Assembly: GCF_024346315.1 (NCBI RefSeq)
Contig: NZ_JAGQCS010000003.1
Coordinates: 186,001 to 250,000 of the forward strand
Reading direction: 5' to 3'
DNA length: 64,000 bases
Source of the DNA: Cyanobium sp. ATX 6F1
GTDB taxonomy: Bacteria > Cyanobacteriota > Cyanobacteriia > PCC-6307 > Cyanobiaceae
The notes beneath the pieces are model-generated. The model was not told the origin of the DNA and made no database searches. It saw only the letters and a list, made by a program, of their open reading frames with translations. Positions 20,956 to 29,174 of this stretch are shown here, piece after piece. How positions within the stretch are numbered: the stretch's first letter is position 1; every line of letters starts with the position of its first letter. The position numbers were made by a program, and so were the translations under genes.

Positions 20956-22308
20956 TCAGCCCATGGTCACGAATTCCTCGGCCACGCTCGGGTGCAGGCC
21001 CATGGTGCGATCGAAATCGGCCTTGGTGGCCCCCATTCCCAGGGCGATCGCCGCCATCTGGATGATCTCGGCGCTGTGCTCCCCGACCATGTGGGCCCCC
21101 AGCACGCGGTCGCTGGCGGCCTCCACCACTAACTTGAGCAGGCAGCGGGGGCCGCGCTTGGGCAGGGCCAGGGCCAGGCTGCGAAACCGCGCCCGGTGCA
21201 CGCGTATCGCGCTCTCCCCGTGGAGCCGCTTGGCCTCCTCCTCGCTCAGGCCAACGCTGGCCAGTTCCGGCTGCGAGAACACGGCGCTGGCCACCAGGCG
21301 GTGGTCGGTGCGCCGGGGCTTGCCACCGAAGACGGAATCAGCGAAGGCGCGCCCCTCATCGATCGCCACCGGAGTGAGATTGATGCGGTCGGTCACATCC
21401 CCCACCGCATAGATGTGGGGCACGTTGGTGCGCTGGTCGGCGTCGACGGGGATGCGGGCCCCTTCCTGGTGAACGCCAGCGACCTGCAGCTGCAGGCTTT
21501 GGGTGTTGGGGTCGCGGCCGGTGGCCATCAACACGGCGGCGGCCGGATGGGAACCACCGGCGGAGTCGACCACGGTCAGGTCGCCCGGCTGGCCGTCGAT
21601 CCTCATGGGCTCCAGTCCAAAGAGCAGCTCCACCCCCAGTTCCTCCATGCCCTCCCGCACGGCATCACTGAGCTCCCGATCGAAGCCCGCCAGCAGGTGG
21701 TCCCGGCGCACCAGCTGGGTCACCTGGACCCCGAGACCCACAAGGATGCAGGCGAATTCGCAGGCGATGAAGCCGGCGCCCACGATCAGCACCGAGGCTG
21801 GCAGGTCCTCCTGCAGAAACAGGTCGTCGCTGACCCAGGCCAGCTCCGCCCCCGGAATCAGCGGCCGCCGTGGCCGCCCGCCGACGGCGATCAGGATCCG
21901 CTCGGCCTCGATGCGCTGCTCTCCGCCAGCGCCCGCCACCAGCAGGTGATGGGGGTCTTCGAAGTGGGCAAAGCCGCGCATCAGTTCCACCCCGGCCTTC
22001 TCCAGAAAACCCACATGCAGGGCATCGAGGCGGTCCACCTCGGCGCGCACGCTGGCCAGCAGCTTGGCGGGGTGGCAGCGCACCTCCCTCAATTCCCAGC
22101 CGAAGCTGGCGGCATTGGCCAGGGTCTCGCGGTAGGCCGATCCGTACACCAGCAGCTTCTTGGGGACGCAGCCACGGATCACGCAGGTGCCGCCAACGCG
22201 GTCGCCTTCGATCAGGGCCACCCGGGCCCCATGGGCCGCCGCCCGCTTGCTGGCGGCCAGCCCCCCGGAGCCCGCCCCGATCACGACCAGATCCCAGTGT
22301 TCGGCCAT
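20956..22308 (-). CDS. gor: Glutathione-disulfide reductase
   Basis: Reduces GSSG with NADPH via FAD. The protein is 450 aa. The FAD motif is VVIGAGSGGLAASKRA. The redox-active pair is Cys42/Cys47 in GGTCVIRGCVPKK. The NADPH Rossmann motif is LIVGAGFIACEFACI. The second FAD segment is YAVGDVTDRINLTPVA. The catalytic His is in MGLHPSVAEEF near the C-terminus. Start ATG 22308 gives a normal N-terminus. It converges with uvrC (nine-base gap) and is divergent from the DUF2811-hemJ unit. Confidence 0.95.
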   Translation of the reverse strand: MAEHWDLVVIGAGSGGLAASKRAAAHGARVALIEGDRVGGTCVIRGCVPKKLLVYGSAYRETLANAASFGWELREVRCHPAKLLASVRAEVDRLDALHVGFLEKAGVELMRGFAHFEDPHHLLVAGAGGEQRIEAERILIAVGGRPRRPLIPGAELAWVSDDLFLQEDLPASVLIVGAGFIACEFACILVGLGVQVTQLVRRDHLLAGFDRELSDAVREGMEELGVELLFGLEPMRIDGQPGDLTVVDSAGGSHPAAAVLMATGRDPNTQSLQLQVAGVHQEGARIPVDADQRTNVPHIYAVGDVTDRINLTPVAIDEGRAFADSVFGGKPRRTDHRLVASAVFSQPELASVGLSEEEAKRLHGESAIRVHRARFRSLALALPKRGPRCLLKLVVEAASDRVLGAHMVGEHSAEIIQMAAIALGMGATKADFDRTMGLHPSVAEEFVTMG

Positions 22309-22367
22309 GGCGGCAGCCTCCGTCTCTGGGCCGAGCATGTCACGGCTCAACAAGGGGAGTGGCCCCC

Positions 22368-22396
22368 TTGACAGGACGCCTTCTCGGCTGGATCTT
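22368..22396 (+). promoter_or_regulatory. Putative promoter for DUF2811-hemJ
   Basis: A perfect -35 TTGACA at 22368-22373, a 17-base spacer, and a weak -10 GATCTT at 22391-22396 lie 28 bases before the DUF2811 start in the gor/DUF2811 divergent gap. Just upstream and overlapping is an inverted repeat CAAGGGG / CCCCTTG (22351-22357 and 22364-22370), which could be an operator covering the -35 element. This is pattern matching only. Confidence 0.4.
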
Positions 22397-22424
22397 TGGC
22401 CTCCTTCCACCAGATGTCCAGGCC

Positions 22425-22670
22425 ATGGCCTCCCCTGCCACCACGGGTAGTGCTGATCGTGCCAATGGCCGCGCCGGCGGGGAGTGGGGGCTGGTGCTGG
22501 ATCTCCCCGCCGATCTGCTCGCCGCCATGGAGGGGTTCCTGCACAGGCGACCTGGCCTTGACACCAATCAGCTGCTTCAGACCGCCCTGGCCCAGTTCCT
22601 GGTGCAGCAGGGCGCAGCCCAGCCCGTGGTGCGGGAGCTTTACCTTGATGGCCTGTTCAACATGCCCTGA
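22425..22670 (+). CDS. DUF2811 family small protein
   Basis: An 81-aa protein. After a Gly/Ala-rich start comes LVLDLPADLLAAMEGFLHRR, then a DTNQLLQTALAQFLVQQG helix, the pattern of the DUF2811 family of cyanobacteria, which looks like a ribbon-helix-helix-type or short helical fold. No function is known. The start was chosen at ATG 22425; it is two bases upstream of hemJ and probably in one transcript with it. Confidence 0.8.
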   Translation: MASPATTGSADRANGRAGGEWGLVLDLPADLLAAMEGFLHRRPGLDTNQLLQTALAQFLVQQGAAQPVVRELYLDGLFNMP

Positions 22671-22672
22671 CC

Positions 22673-23260
22673 ATGCCGCTGGCCCTCCCCCCCGAGGCCT
22701 ACCTGTGGTTCAAAACGCTCCACATCGTTGGCGTGGTGGTCTGGTTTGCGGGGCTGTTCTACCTGGTGCGACTGTTCATCTATCACGTCGAGGCCGAGGA
22801 GCTGCAGGACCCTGTGAGGGGTGCGTTCAAGGCCCAGTACGCCCTGATGGAGCGGCGGCTGGCCAACATCATCACCACCCCGGGCATGGTGGTGGCCGTG
22901 GCGATGGCGGTGGGGTTGCTGGTGGTGCAGCCGGCCTGGCTGCACCAGAGCTGGATGCACGCCAAGCTTGCGTTGGTGGTGGCCTTGCTGGCCTATCACG
23001 CCTTCTGTTATCGCCTTATGGGCCAGCTCAGGGCCGGGACCTGCCGCTGGGGGGGCAAGCAACTGCGCGCCCTCAACGAGCTGCCCACCTTGATGCTGGT
23101 GCTGGTGGTGATGCTGGTGGTGTTCAAGGGCCAGTTCCCCACGGGCGCGGCCACCTGGTTCCTGGTGGCGTTGGTGCTGGCGATGGCCGCCTCGATCCAG
23201 TTCTATGCCCGCTGGCGGCGCCTGAGGGCCGAGCGGGAAACCCTGGCCGCCGGTGGTTGA
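22673..23260 (+). CDS. hemJ: Protoporphyrinogen IX oxidase, HemJ type
   Basis: Membrane enzyme converting protoporphyrinogen IX to protoporphyrin IX for heme and chlorophyll. HemJ is the form used by most cyanobacteria. The protein is 195 aa with about four membrane helices. The first carries the family motif FKTLHIVGVVVWFAGLFYLVR, with the conserved His and Trp, followed by LFIYHVEAEE and RRLANIITTPGM. A conserved RALNELPTLMLVLVVMLV helix is near the C-terminus. It follows the DUF2811 gene by two bases and overlaps the PHP gene by eight. Confidence 0.93.
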   Translation: MPLALPPEAYLWFKTLHIVGVVVWFAGLFYLVRLFIYHVEAEELQDPVRGAFKAQYALMERRLANIITTPGMVVAVAMAVGLLVVQPAWLHQSWMHAKLALVVALLAYHAFCYRLMGQLRAGTCRWGGKQLRALNELPTLMLVLVVMLVVFKGQFPTGAATWFLVALVLAMAASIQFYARWRRLRAERETLAAGG

Positions 23261-23951
23261 GCCCCGCCCCACGGTTGCGTTGAGTGGCCCCCGGCGCCCG
23301 GGCGCTCCCCATCCCCTGGCGGCAGTGCTCGAGCAGGTCACGGCCGAGAGTTGCCCGGCGCGGTTCAACTTCCACTGCCACACCACCTGCAGTGACGGCA
23401 GCCTGCGACCCGAAGCCCTGGCGCGCCAGGCGATCGACCGTGGGCTGGAGCATTTCGCCGTCACCGACCACCACAGCCTTGGGGCCCATGGCCCGATTCA
23501 GCGTCAGTTGGAGCAGCATCGGCAGTCCGGTCAGGCGGTGCCGGTGCTGTGGACGGGGGTGGAGATCAGCTGTCTGTTGGAGGGTTGTCTCGTGCACGTG
23601 CTCGCCCTGGGTTTCGAGGCGGGCCACGGCGCGCTGGAGCCCTACCTCCAGGGGACGGCCGTGGTGGGCCAGGCCCTTAGGGCTGAGGCCGTGCGCGAAG
23701 CGATCACCGCCGCCGGCGGCCTGGCCCTTCTGGCCCACCCAGCCCGCTATCGGCTGCCCCACCAGCGCCTGATCGCCGCTGCCGCCGCCCTCGGATTCGA
23801 TGGGGCGGAGGCCTGGTACGACTACGGCATGGAGGGCCGCTGGTCGCCCACGCCCGTGGTCTGCAACGCCATCGATCGTCAGTTGGCTGATCTCGGACTT
23901 TTGCGTAGTTGCGGTACCGATACCCATGGATCGGCCCTCGACGGCCGCTAG
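23253..23951 (+). CDS. PHP-domain phosphoesterase
   Basis: A 232-aa metal-dependent phosphoesterase of the PHP superfamily. The first metal motif is NFHCHTTCSDGSL (two His plus downstream Asp), then FAVTDHHSLGAHG, LLAHPARYRL and the closing GTDTHGSAL, the four PHP motifs in order. Proteins of this size often act on nucleotides or short oligonucleotides (YciV/RNase AM-like), but the substrate cannot be read here. GTG start overlaps hemJ by eight bases. Confidence 0.88.
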   Translation: MVEPRPTVALSGPRRPGAPHPLAAVLEQVTAESCPARFNFHCHTTCSDGSLRPEALARQAIDRGLEHFAVTDHHSLGAHGPIQRQLEQHRQSGQAVPVLWTGVEISCLLEGCLVHVLALGFEAGHGALEPYLQGTAVVGQALRAEAVREAITAAGGLALLAHPARYRLPHQRLIAAAAALGFDGAEAWYDYGMEGRWSPTPVVCNAIDRQLADLGLLRSCGTDTHGSALDGR

Positions 23952-23979
23952 GGTTTGATCACGCTTTCCTGACCAATCG

Positions 23980-24501
23980 ATGGGACTCTTCGACCGTTTG
24001 CTGGGCAACCGTTCCTGGAGCAAGAGCAGCGAAGAGAAGACCAAGAAGGAAACAACCTCCTACTACCTCGACCCTGACTCCTCCAGCAGCCTCGGCAACG
24101 TGGAGTTCATGCGCAAACCGAACACCATCCGCCGCACCTTTCCCGGCAATGCCGACAACCCCGGCGGCAAGGAATTCATCCAGGAGGTCGACTCCATGGC
24201 TGCTCGGGTGGAGATGGCCAGTGATGGTCTGCCCGGGACCGCCAGGGCCGATGTCAACATCGACCTCACCGGTGGCATTCCCAAGCCGGTCAAGAAAACC
24301 TTCGCCGAGCGACTGAGCGCTTCCGAGCTCGCCAAGCGAATGAAGGGATCGGCCGTCACCGGCACGAACCAGGTGGGCGCTCCCCCTCCCCGCCGGGCCA
24401 CGAGGGAGGGTCAGGAGATCCAGCCCTCCAGCTCCGCGCCCACGTCCAAGCCCGGCTCCACCGATGACTGGCTGAACGCGGCCAGGGATCTCAACCTCTG
24501 A
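23980..24501 (+). CDS. Conserved hypothetical protein, low-complexity
   Basis: A 173-aa hydrophilic protein of unknown function. It starts MGLFDRLLGNRSWSKSSEE, has a central stretch with FMRKPNTIRRTFPGNADNPGG and VEMASDGLPG, and ends in a Ser/Pro-rich disordered tail with TDDWLNAARDLNL. No membrane helix or known domain is visible. The pattern of an ordered middle with disordered flanks suggests a binding protein. Codon use matches its neighbours. It lies 28 bases after the PHP gene and converges with cobN. Confidence 0.78.
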   Translation: MGLFDRLLGNRSWSKSSEEKTKKETTSYYLDPDSSSSLGNVEFMRKPNTIRRTFPGNADNPGGKEFIQEVDSMAARVEMASDGLPGTARADVNIDLTGGIPKPVKKTFAERLSASELAKRMKGSAVTGTNQVGAPPPRRATREGQEIQPSSSAPTSKPGSTDDWLNAARDLNL

Positions 24502-24531
24502 TCCCCCTGAGGGTCTCGGCAACCCGACGGC

Positions 24532-27500
24532 TCAGCCTTCCACCATCCGTTCGCTGCTGAGCACCAGTTCCCGCAGGTGCGCCAGTTGCCCCAAGCTGGC
24601 GCCCTCCCATAGCCTCCGGTTGTGGGACTCCAGCAGGCGCTCGGCCATGTCCCGCAGAGCCCAGGGGTTGGAGTTGCGCAGAAACTCCAGCACGGTTTCG
24701 TCGCTCAACCACTGGTCGCAGATGGCGCCATAGCTCCAATCCGGCACCCGGCCGGTGCTGGCGTCGTAGGCAAAGAGATAATCGAGGCTGGCGGCCAGCT
24801 CGAAGCCCCCCTTGTAGCCATGGCGGGTCATGCCCTCGATCCAGCGCGGGTTCAGCACCCGGGAGCGCAGCACCTTGTCCAGTTCCTTTTCCAGCCGGTG
24901 TACGCGCGGCCGCTGGGACCTGGAATGGTCGGCGAACCAAAGGGCGGGGGCGCTGCCGCGCACCGCTTCAGTGGCGGCGCTCAGGCCCCCCTGGAACTGG
25001 TAGTAGTCGTCGGAATCGAGCAGGTCGTGCTCACGGTTGTCCTGGTTGTGAAGTACCACCTGAACGCTGCGCAGCCGCTGCTCCAGCCCCGCCCGGTCCG
25101 CCACCGCTTCGGTGCCCGCTGAATCGGTCCCCCCGTAGCGCCAGCCGCTCCAGTTCAGATAGGCCTCGCCCAGATCGCTGCGGTTCTCCCACTGGCCGCT
25201 GTCGATCAGCCCCTGGAGCCCCGCTCCGTAGGCCCCGGGCGCTGAGCCATAGACCCGGGCGGCCTGGCCCTCCAAGCGGGCCGCCGCCGCCAGGGGGTTG
25301 TCCGACTCAGATTCATCCAGGGAGGCCACCAGCTCCGTGGCCCGGTTGAACCAGGTGACCAGCTGGGGGAAGGCATCACGGAACAGACCGGAGATGCGCA
25401 GGGTCACATCCACCCGGGGGCGCCCCAGCAGGGTGAGCGGAATCAGCTCCAGGTCCACCAGGCGGCGCGTGGGACCATCCCACACCGGCCGGACCCCCAT
25501 CAAGGCCAGGGCCTGGGCGATGTCCTCGCCGCCGTTGCGCATGGTGGCCGTGCCCCAGACCGAAAGAGCGAGCTGACGCAGGTCGTCGCCCTCCTCCTGC
25601 AGATGCAGCTCGATCAGCAATTCGGCGCTGCGGCGTCCCAGGTCCCAGGCGGCCTCGGTGGGCAGCCCGCGCAGATCCACGCTGTAGAAGTTGCGGCCCG
25701 TGGGCAGCAGGTCGGGGCGGCCGCGGGTGGGCGCTCCTGAGGGTCCGGCGGCGATGCGCTCCCCGGCCAGGGCCTCCAGGAAGGCACTGCGTTCGGCCTC
25801 GCCGCAGGCGAGCAGGTTGGGCAGTAAGCCGTCGCGCACCCTCTCCAGCACGGCTGTGGTGGCCTCTCCGGCGCTGGGAAGAGGACCCTCGCGCCGATCA
25901 AGCAATTTCTCCATCAGTTCGAGCGCCTGCTGCTCCAACAGCGCCACCCCATCCCCCACCCGGCGCGGGCCGCCTCCCAGGCGCGTTTGGTCAGAGTCGC
26001 TGAGCAGCTTCTCTTCCTGATCGGCCCAGGGATCGAACTCCAGGCGCTGGTCCCGGGCCAGCGCCTGGGTGAGGCCTTCCCCCCCGGGGACGGGCGGCCT
26101 GGCCATGGCCAGCAGCAGCTCCGCCAGGGGGGCCGCCGCCGGCAGTTCCCCGAAGATGTGCAGGCCCGTGCGGATCTGAGCTTCCTTGAGTTCACAGAGG
26201 TAGCCGTCGGCGATCTCCAGATCCAGGGGCAGGTGGAGCGCCTGGAGGCAACGCTCCAGGCGCTCCCGCAGACCCACCAGCCGCGCGCTGCCCAGTTGGC
26301 GGGCCTCCCAGTGCTCATCCAGCAGGGCTTCGAGTTCCAGCAGCGGCCCGTGGAGCCCCGCCCGAGCCAGGGGAGGGGTGAGGTGGTCGAGGATCACCGC
26401 CTGGGCGCGACGCTTGGCCTGGGAGCCTTCCCCCGGATCGTTGACGATGAACGGATAGACGTGGGGCATCGGCCCCAGGGCCCACTCGGGGAAGCAGGAG
26501 GCTGAGAGGCCCAGGCCTTTGCCCGGCAGCCACTCCAGGTTGCCGTGCTTGCCCACGTGCACCACCACCTGGCAGCGGGCCTGCTGGCGCAGCCAGAGGT
26601 ATTGGGCCAGGTAGGCGTGGGGGGGCGGCAGGTCGGGGGCGTGGTAGCTGAGGCTGGGGTCACGGTCGTAGCCGCGTTCCGGCTGCACCAGCACCACCAC
26701 TTCGCCGAAACGCAGCCCCCGGATCGGAAAGCCGCCCGGCTCCAGTGACGGGTCCGCCTCCGGCGGCCCCCAGCGCGCCTCCAGCAGCTGCCGTCCCTGC
26801 TCCGGCAGCGTGTTGTACCAGCGCCGGTAGAGCTCCAGATCGAGATGGCTCAGGGGCGGCCGGTGGCCGCTCTCCGGATCGTTGGTGCGCCCCTCCAGCA
26901 ACCGGTGGATCAGGGCATCACCATCGGCCGGCAGGGGAGCCGTGCCCAGGTCGTGGCCACTGGCGCGCAGCCAGCCCAGCATGCGGGCGCAACTGGTCGG
27001 GGTGTCGAGGCCCACGCCGTTGGCGAGGCGGCCGTTGCGGGTGGGGTAATTGGCCAGAACGAGCGCCAGGCGCCGTTCATGGGTGGGGGTCTGCCGCAGA
27101 TCGGTCCAGCCCTTCACCAGTCGGCTCACCCAGTCGAGCCGTTCGAGGTCGGGGACGTAGTGCATCGCGGCGCTGGCCAGACGTCCATCGGCTCGTGCCA
27201 GCTCCTTGAAGGCCCCCACCCGGGTGGTGAGGCGGCCATCGAGCTCTGGTAGGGCCACCTGGAGGCTGAGGTCGAGGGGACCCAGGCCAATGCTGCTGGC
27301 CTGCCAGCGGGCCCGGCTCTGGGTGCTGCAGAGCAGCTGCAGCACCGGCACCGCCAGGGCCTCCCACAGCGGTGCCCCCAGTCCGGCCTCTTCGAACTGA
27401 ACCGAGGCAAACGAGGTGGTGCAGACCACCGCCTGCACCTGCTCACGCCCCAGCAGATCGGCCACCCCCCGCTGCACCGCCAGCTCCCGCAGGCCACTCA

Positions 27501-28182
27501 CCCACAGAGCCCTCGGACAGAGCCCCTGGCCCCGTAGAGCAGTGAGCAGGGCCTCCGCCAGGGCCAGGTCGTCCGCCTGCAGCAGGGCGCGGTAGAGCAC
27601 CACCCCTACCCGCGCACCGGTGTCGTCGCGCCAGTCATGGGCGAGGGGGTCCGGCAGGGGAACGGGTTCGGGGGGGCTGGGCCGCACACCTGAGAGCAGG
27701 CTGCGCAGGCTGAGCAGCATCGATCGCCAGTTGGCGCTTCCCCCTTCCCGCAGGCACTGGCCCAGGGCGATCGTCAGGGCTGGATCGACGTTGCCCAGGG
27801 CGGCCAGCTCCTCGGCCTGGTCGGCGGTGCCGGCCACCACGATCAGCTGGTGATTCGGCTCGGCCGACCACAGCTGCAGCTGCTCAAGGCCGTAGCTCCA
27901 GTGCCCTCGCCCCCCCAGCAGCCGCACCAGCACCAGCCGCGCCGGACGCAGGGTTCGGGCGATGTAGTGGTCGATCACCGCCGGGTGTTCCAGGGCCGCC
28001 AGGTTGAGACCGCGCAGCTCATCCCCCAGCAGATCCGGCTCCTGCTCCAGCAGCGCGGCGAGGGTCGCCAGATCGGTGTCGGCGCTGCTGAGCACCACCA
28101 CCGGGGCCGGCGGCTGCTCCACGTAGGCGGGGCCGCCGGAGCTGTCGTCAAGGCCTGGGACCGCCGCGAGCCGATGCATCAC
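24532..28182 (-). CDS. cobN: Cobaltochelatase subunit CobN
   Basis: Large subunit of the ATP-dependent cobalt chelatase of corrin synthesis, related to the magnesium chelatase subunit ChlH. The protein is 1216 aa, in the family range. The CobN/ChlH signature HVGKHGNLEWLPGKG is near residues 535-550, preceded by PPPHAYLAQYLWL. The C-terminal section has the conserved EAYLNWSGWRYGG, VLHNQDNREHDLLDSDDYYQ and MTRHGYKGGFELAASLDYL. It is divergent from ilvE-metH by 74 bases; no B12 riboswitch is evident in that gap. CobS and CobT partners are not in this window, and in cyanobacteria ChlI/ChlD may supply the ATPase; that is inference. Confidence 0.93.
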   Translation of the reverse strand: MMHRLAAVPGLDDSSGGPAYVEQPPAPVVVLSSADTDLATLAALLEQEPDLLGDELRGLNLAALEHPAVIDHYIARTLRPARLVLVRLLGGRGHWSYGLEQLQLWSAEPNHQLIVVAGTADQAEELAALGNVDPALTIALGQCLREGGSANWRSMLLSLRSLLSGVRPSPPEPVPLPDPLAHDWRDDTGARVGVVLYRALLQADDLALAEALLTALRGQGLCPRALWVSGLRELAVQRGVADLLGREQVQAVVCTTSFASVQFEEAGLGAPLWEALAVPVLQLLCSTQSRARWQASSIGLGPLDLSLQVALPELDGRLTTRVGAFKELARADGRLASAAMHYVPDLERLDWVSRLVKGWTDLRQTPTHERRLALVLANYPTRNGRLANGVGLDTPTSCARMLGWLRASGHDLGTAPLPADGDALIHRLLEGRTNDPESGHRPPLSHLDLELYRRWYNTLPEQGRQLLEARWGPPEADPSLEPGGFPIRGLRFGEVVVLVQPERGYDRDPSLSYHAPDLPPPHAYLAQYLWLRQQARCQVVVHVGKHGNLEWLPGKGLGLSASCFPEWALGPMPHVYPFIVNDPGEGSQAKRRAQAVILDHLTPPLARAGLHGPLLELEALLDEHWEARQLGSARLVGLRERLERCLQALHLPLDLEIADGYLCELKEAQIRTGLHIFGELPAAAPLAELLLAMARPPVPGGEGLTQALARDQRLEFDPWADQEEKLLSDSDQTRLGGGPRRVGDGVALLEQQALELMEKLLDRREGPLPSAGEATTAVLERVRDGLLPNLLACGEAERSAFLEALAGERIAAGPSGAPTRGRPDLLPTGRNFYSVDLRGLPTEAAWDLGRRSAELLIELHLQEEGDDLRQLALSVWGTATMRNGGEDIAQALALMGVRPVWDGPTRRLVDLELIPLTLLGRPRVDVTLRISGLFRDAFPQLVTWFNRATELVASLDESESDNPLAAAARLEGQAARVYGSAPGAYGAGLQGLIDSGQWENRSDLGEAYLNWSGWRYGGTDSAGTEAVADRAGLEQRLRSVQVVLHNQDNREHDLLDSDDYYQFQGGLSAATEAVRGSAPALWFADHSRSQRPRVHRLEKELDKVLRSRVLNPRWIEGMTRHGYKGGFELAASLDYLFAYDASTGRVPDWSYGAICDQWLSDETVLEFLRNSNPWALRDMAERLLESHNRRLWEGASLGQLAHLRELVLSSERMVEG

Positions 28183-28256
28183 CCCATCCTGGGGCCTGAC
28201 AGTGAGAAGATCGGGGCACGTCGAGCCCCCGGGCCGCCGCCCCGCACCGCCACCCG

Positions 28257-29174
28257 ATGCATCAGTTCCTTCCCTTCGCCTGGTTCGGCGGTCAGATCGT
28301 TCCCTTTCCGGAAGCGACCCTGTCGGTGGCCACCCATGCCCTGCACTACGGCACCGGGGCCTTCGGGGGCATGCGTGCCCTGCCCAATCCGGCCGATGCG
28401 AACGAGATCCTGCTGTTCCGCGCCGACCGCCACGCCAGGCGCCTGAGCCAGAGCGCCCGGCTGCTGCTCACCGAGCTCAGTGAGCAACGCATTCATGAGT
28501 CGATCCGCCTGTTTCTTCAGGCCAACCGCCCCACCACACCGGTGTACCTGCGGCCCTTCGTCTACACCAGCGATCTGGGCATCGCCCCCCGCCTCCACGA
28601 CATCCAGACCGATTTCCTGATCTATGGGATTGAACTGGGGGATTACCTCTCCCCCGACGGGGTGAGCTGTCGCATCAGCAGCTGGACCCGTCAGGAGGAC
28701 CGCTCTCTGCCCCTGCGGGGCAAGATCAGTGGTGCCTACATCACCAGTTCCCTGGCCAAGACCGAAGCCTTCAAGAGTGGTTTCGACGAAGCGCTGCTGC
28801 TCAACAGCCGCGGCAAGGTGAGCGAGGCCAGCGGCATGAACCTGTTCATGGTGCGCGACGGGGTGCTGATCACACCGGGCGTTGATCAGGACATCCTCGA
28901 GGGCATCACCCGCGCCAGCGTGTTGGAGTTGGCGAGGGATCTGGGCATTCCCACCCTGGAGCGGGCCGTCGACAAGACCGAGCTGTTCGTGGCCGACGAG
29001 GTGTTCCTCACCGGCACGGCCGCCCGCGTCACCCCCGTGCGCCGCATCGAAAGCACCGATCTGGCCACCGATCGGCCGGTGATGGAGCGCCTGCGAGATC
29101 GTCTCACCGCGATCACGGAGGGTCGCGATTCCGCCTATGACCACTGGGTCACCCGTGTGCGCCTGAGCGATTGA
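28257..29174 (+). CDS. ilvE: Branched-chain amino acid aminotransferase
   Basis: PLP enzyme of the last step of Val, Leu and Ile synthesis. The protein is 305 aa, class IV fold. Motifs seen are [15 protein letters not shown], a Lys-bearing segment [19 protein letters not shown] with the PLP Lys nearby, and the C-terminal [30 protein letters not shown] and [15 protein letters not shown]. The stop overlaps the metH start by one base (TGATG). Confidence 0.94.
   Translation: MHQFLPFAWFGGQIVPFPEATLSVATHALHYGTGAFGGMRALPNPADANEILLFRADRHARRLSQSARLLLTELSEQRIHESIRLFLQANRPTTPVYLRPFVYTSDLGIAPRLHDIQTDFLIYGIELGDYLSPDGVSCRISSWTRQEDRSLPLRGKISGAYITSSLAKTEAFKSGFDEALLLNSRGKVSEASGMNLFMVRDGVLITPGVDQDILEGITRASVLELARDLGIPTLERAVDKTELFVADEVFLTGTAARVTPVRRIESTDLATDRPVMERLRDRLTAITEGRDSAYDHWVTRVRLSD

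Noticed and set aside
28183-28256. A B12 riboswitch between cobN and ilvE-metH
   Set aside because: The gap is only 74 bases, too short for a cobalamin riboswitch, and no B12-box sequence was seen.
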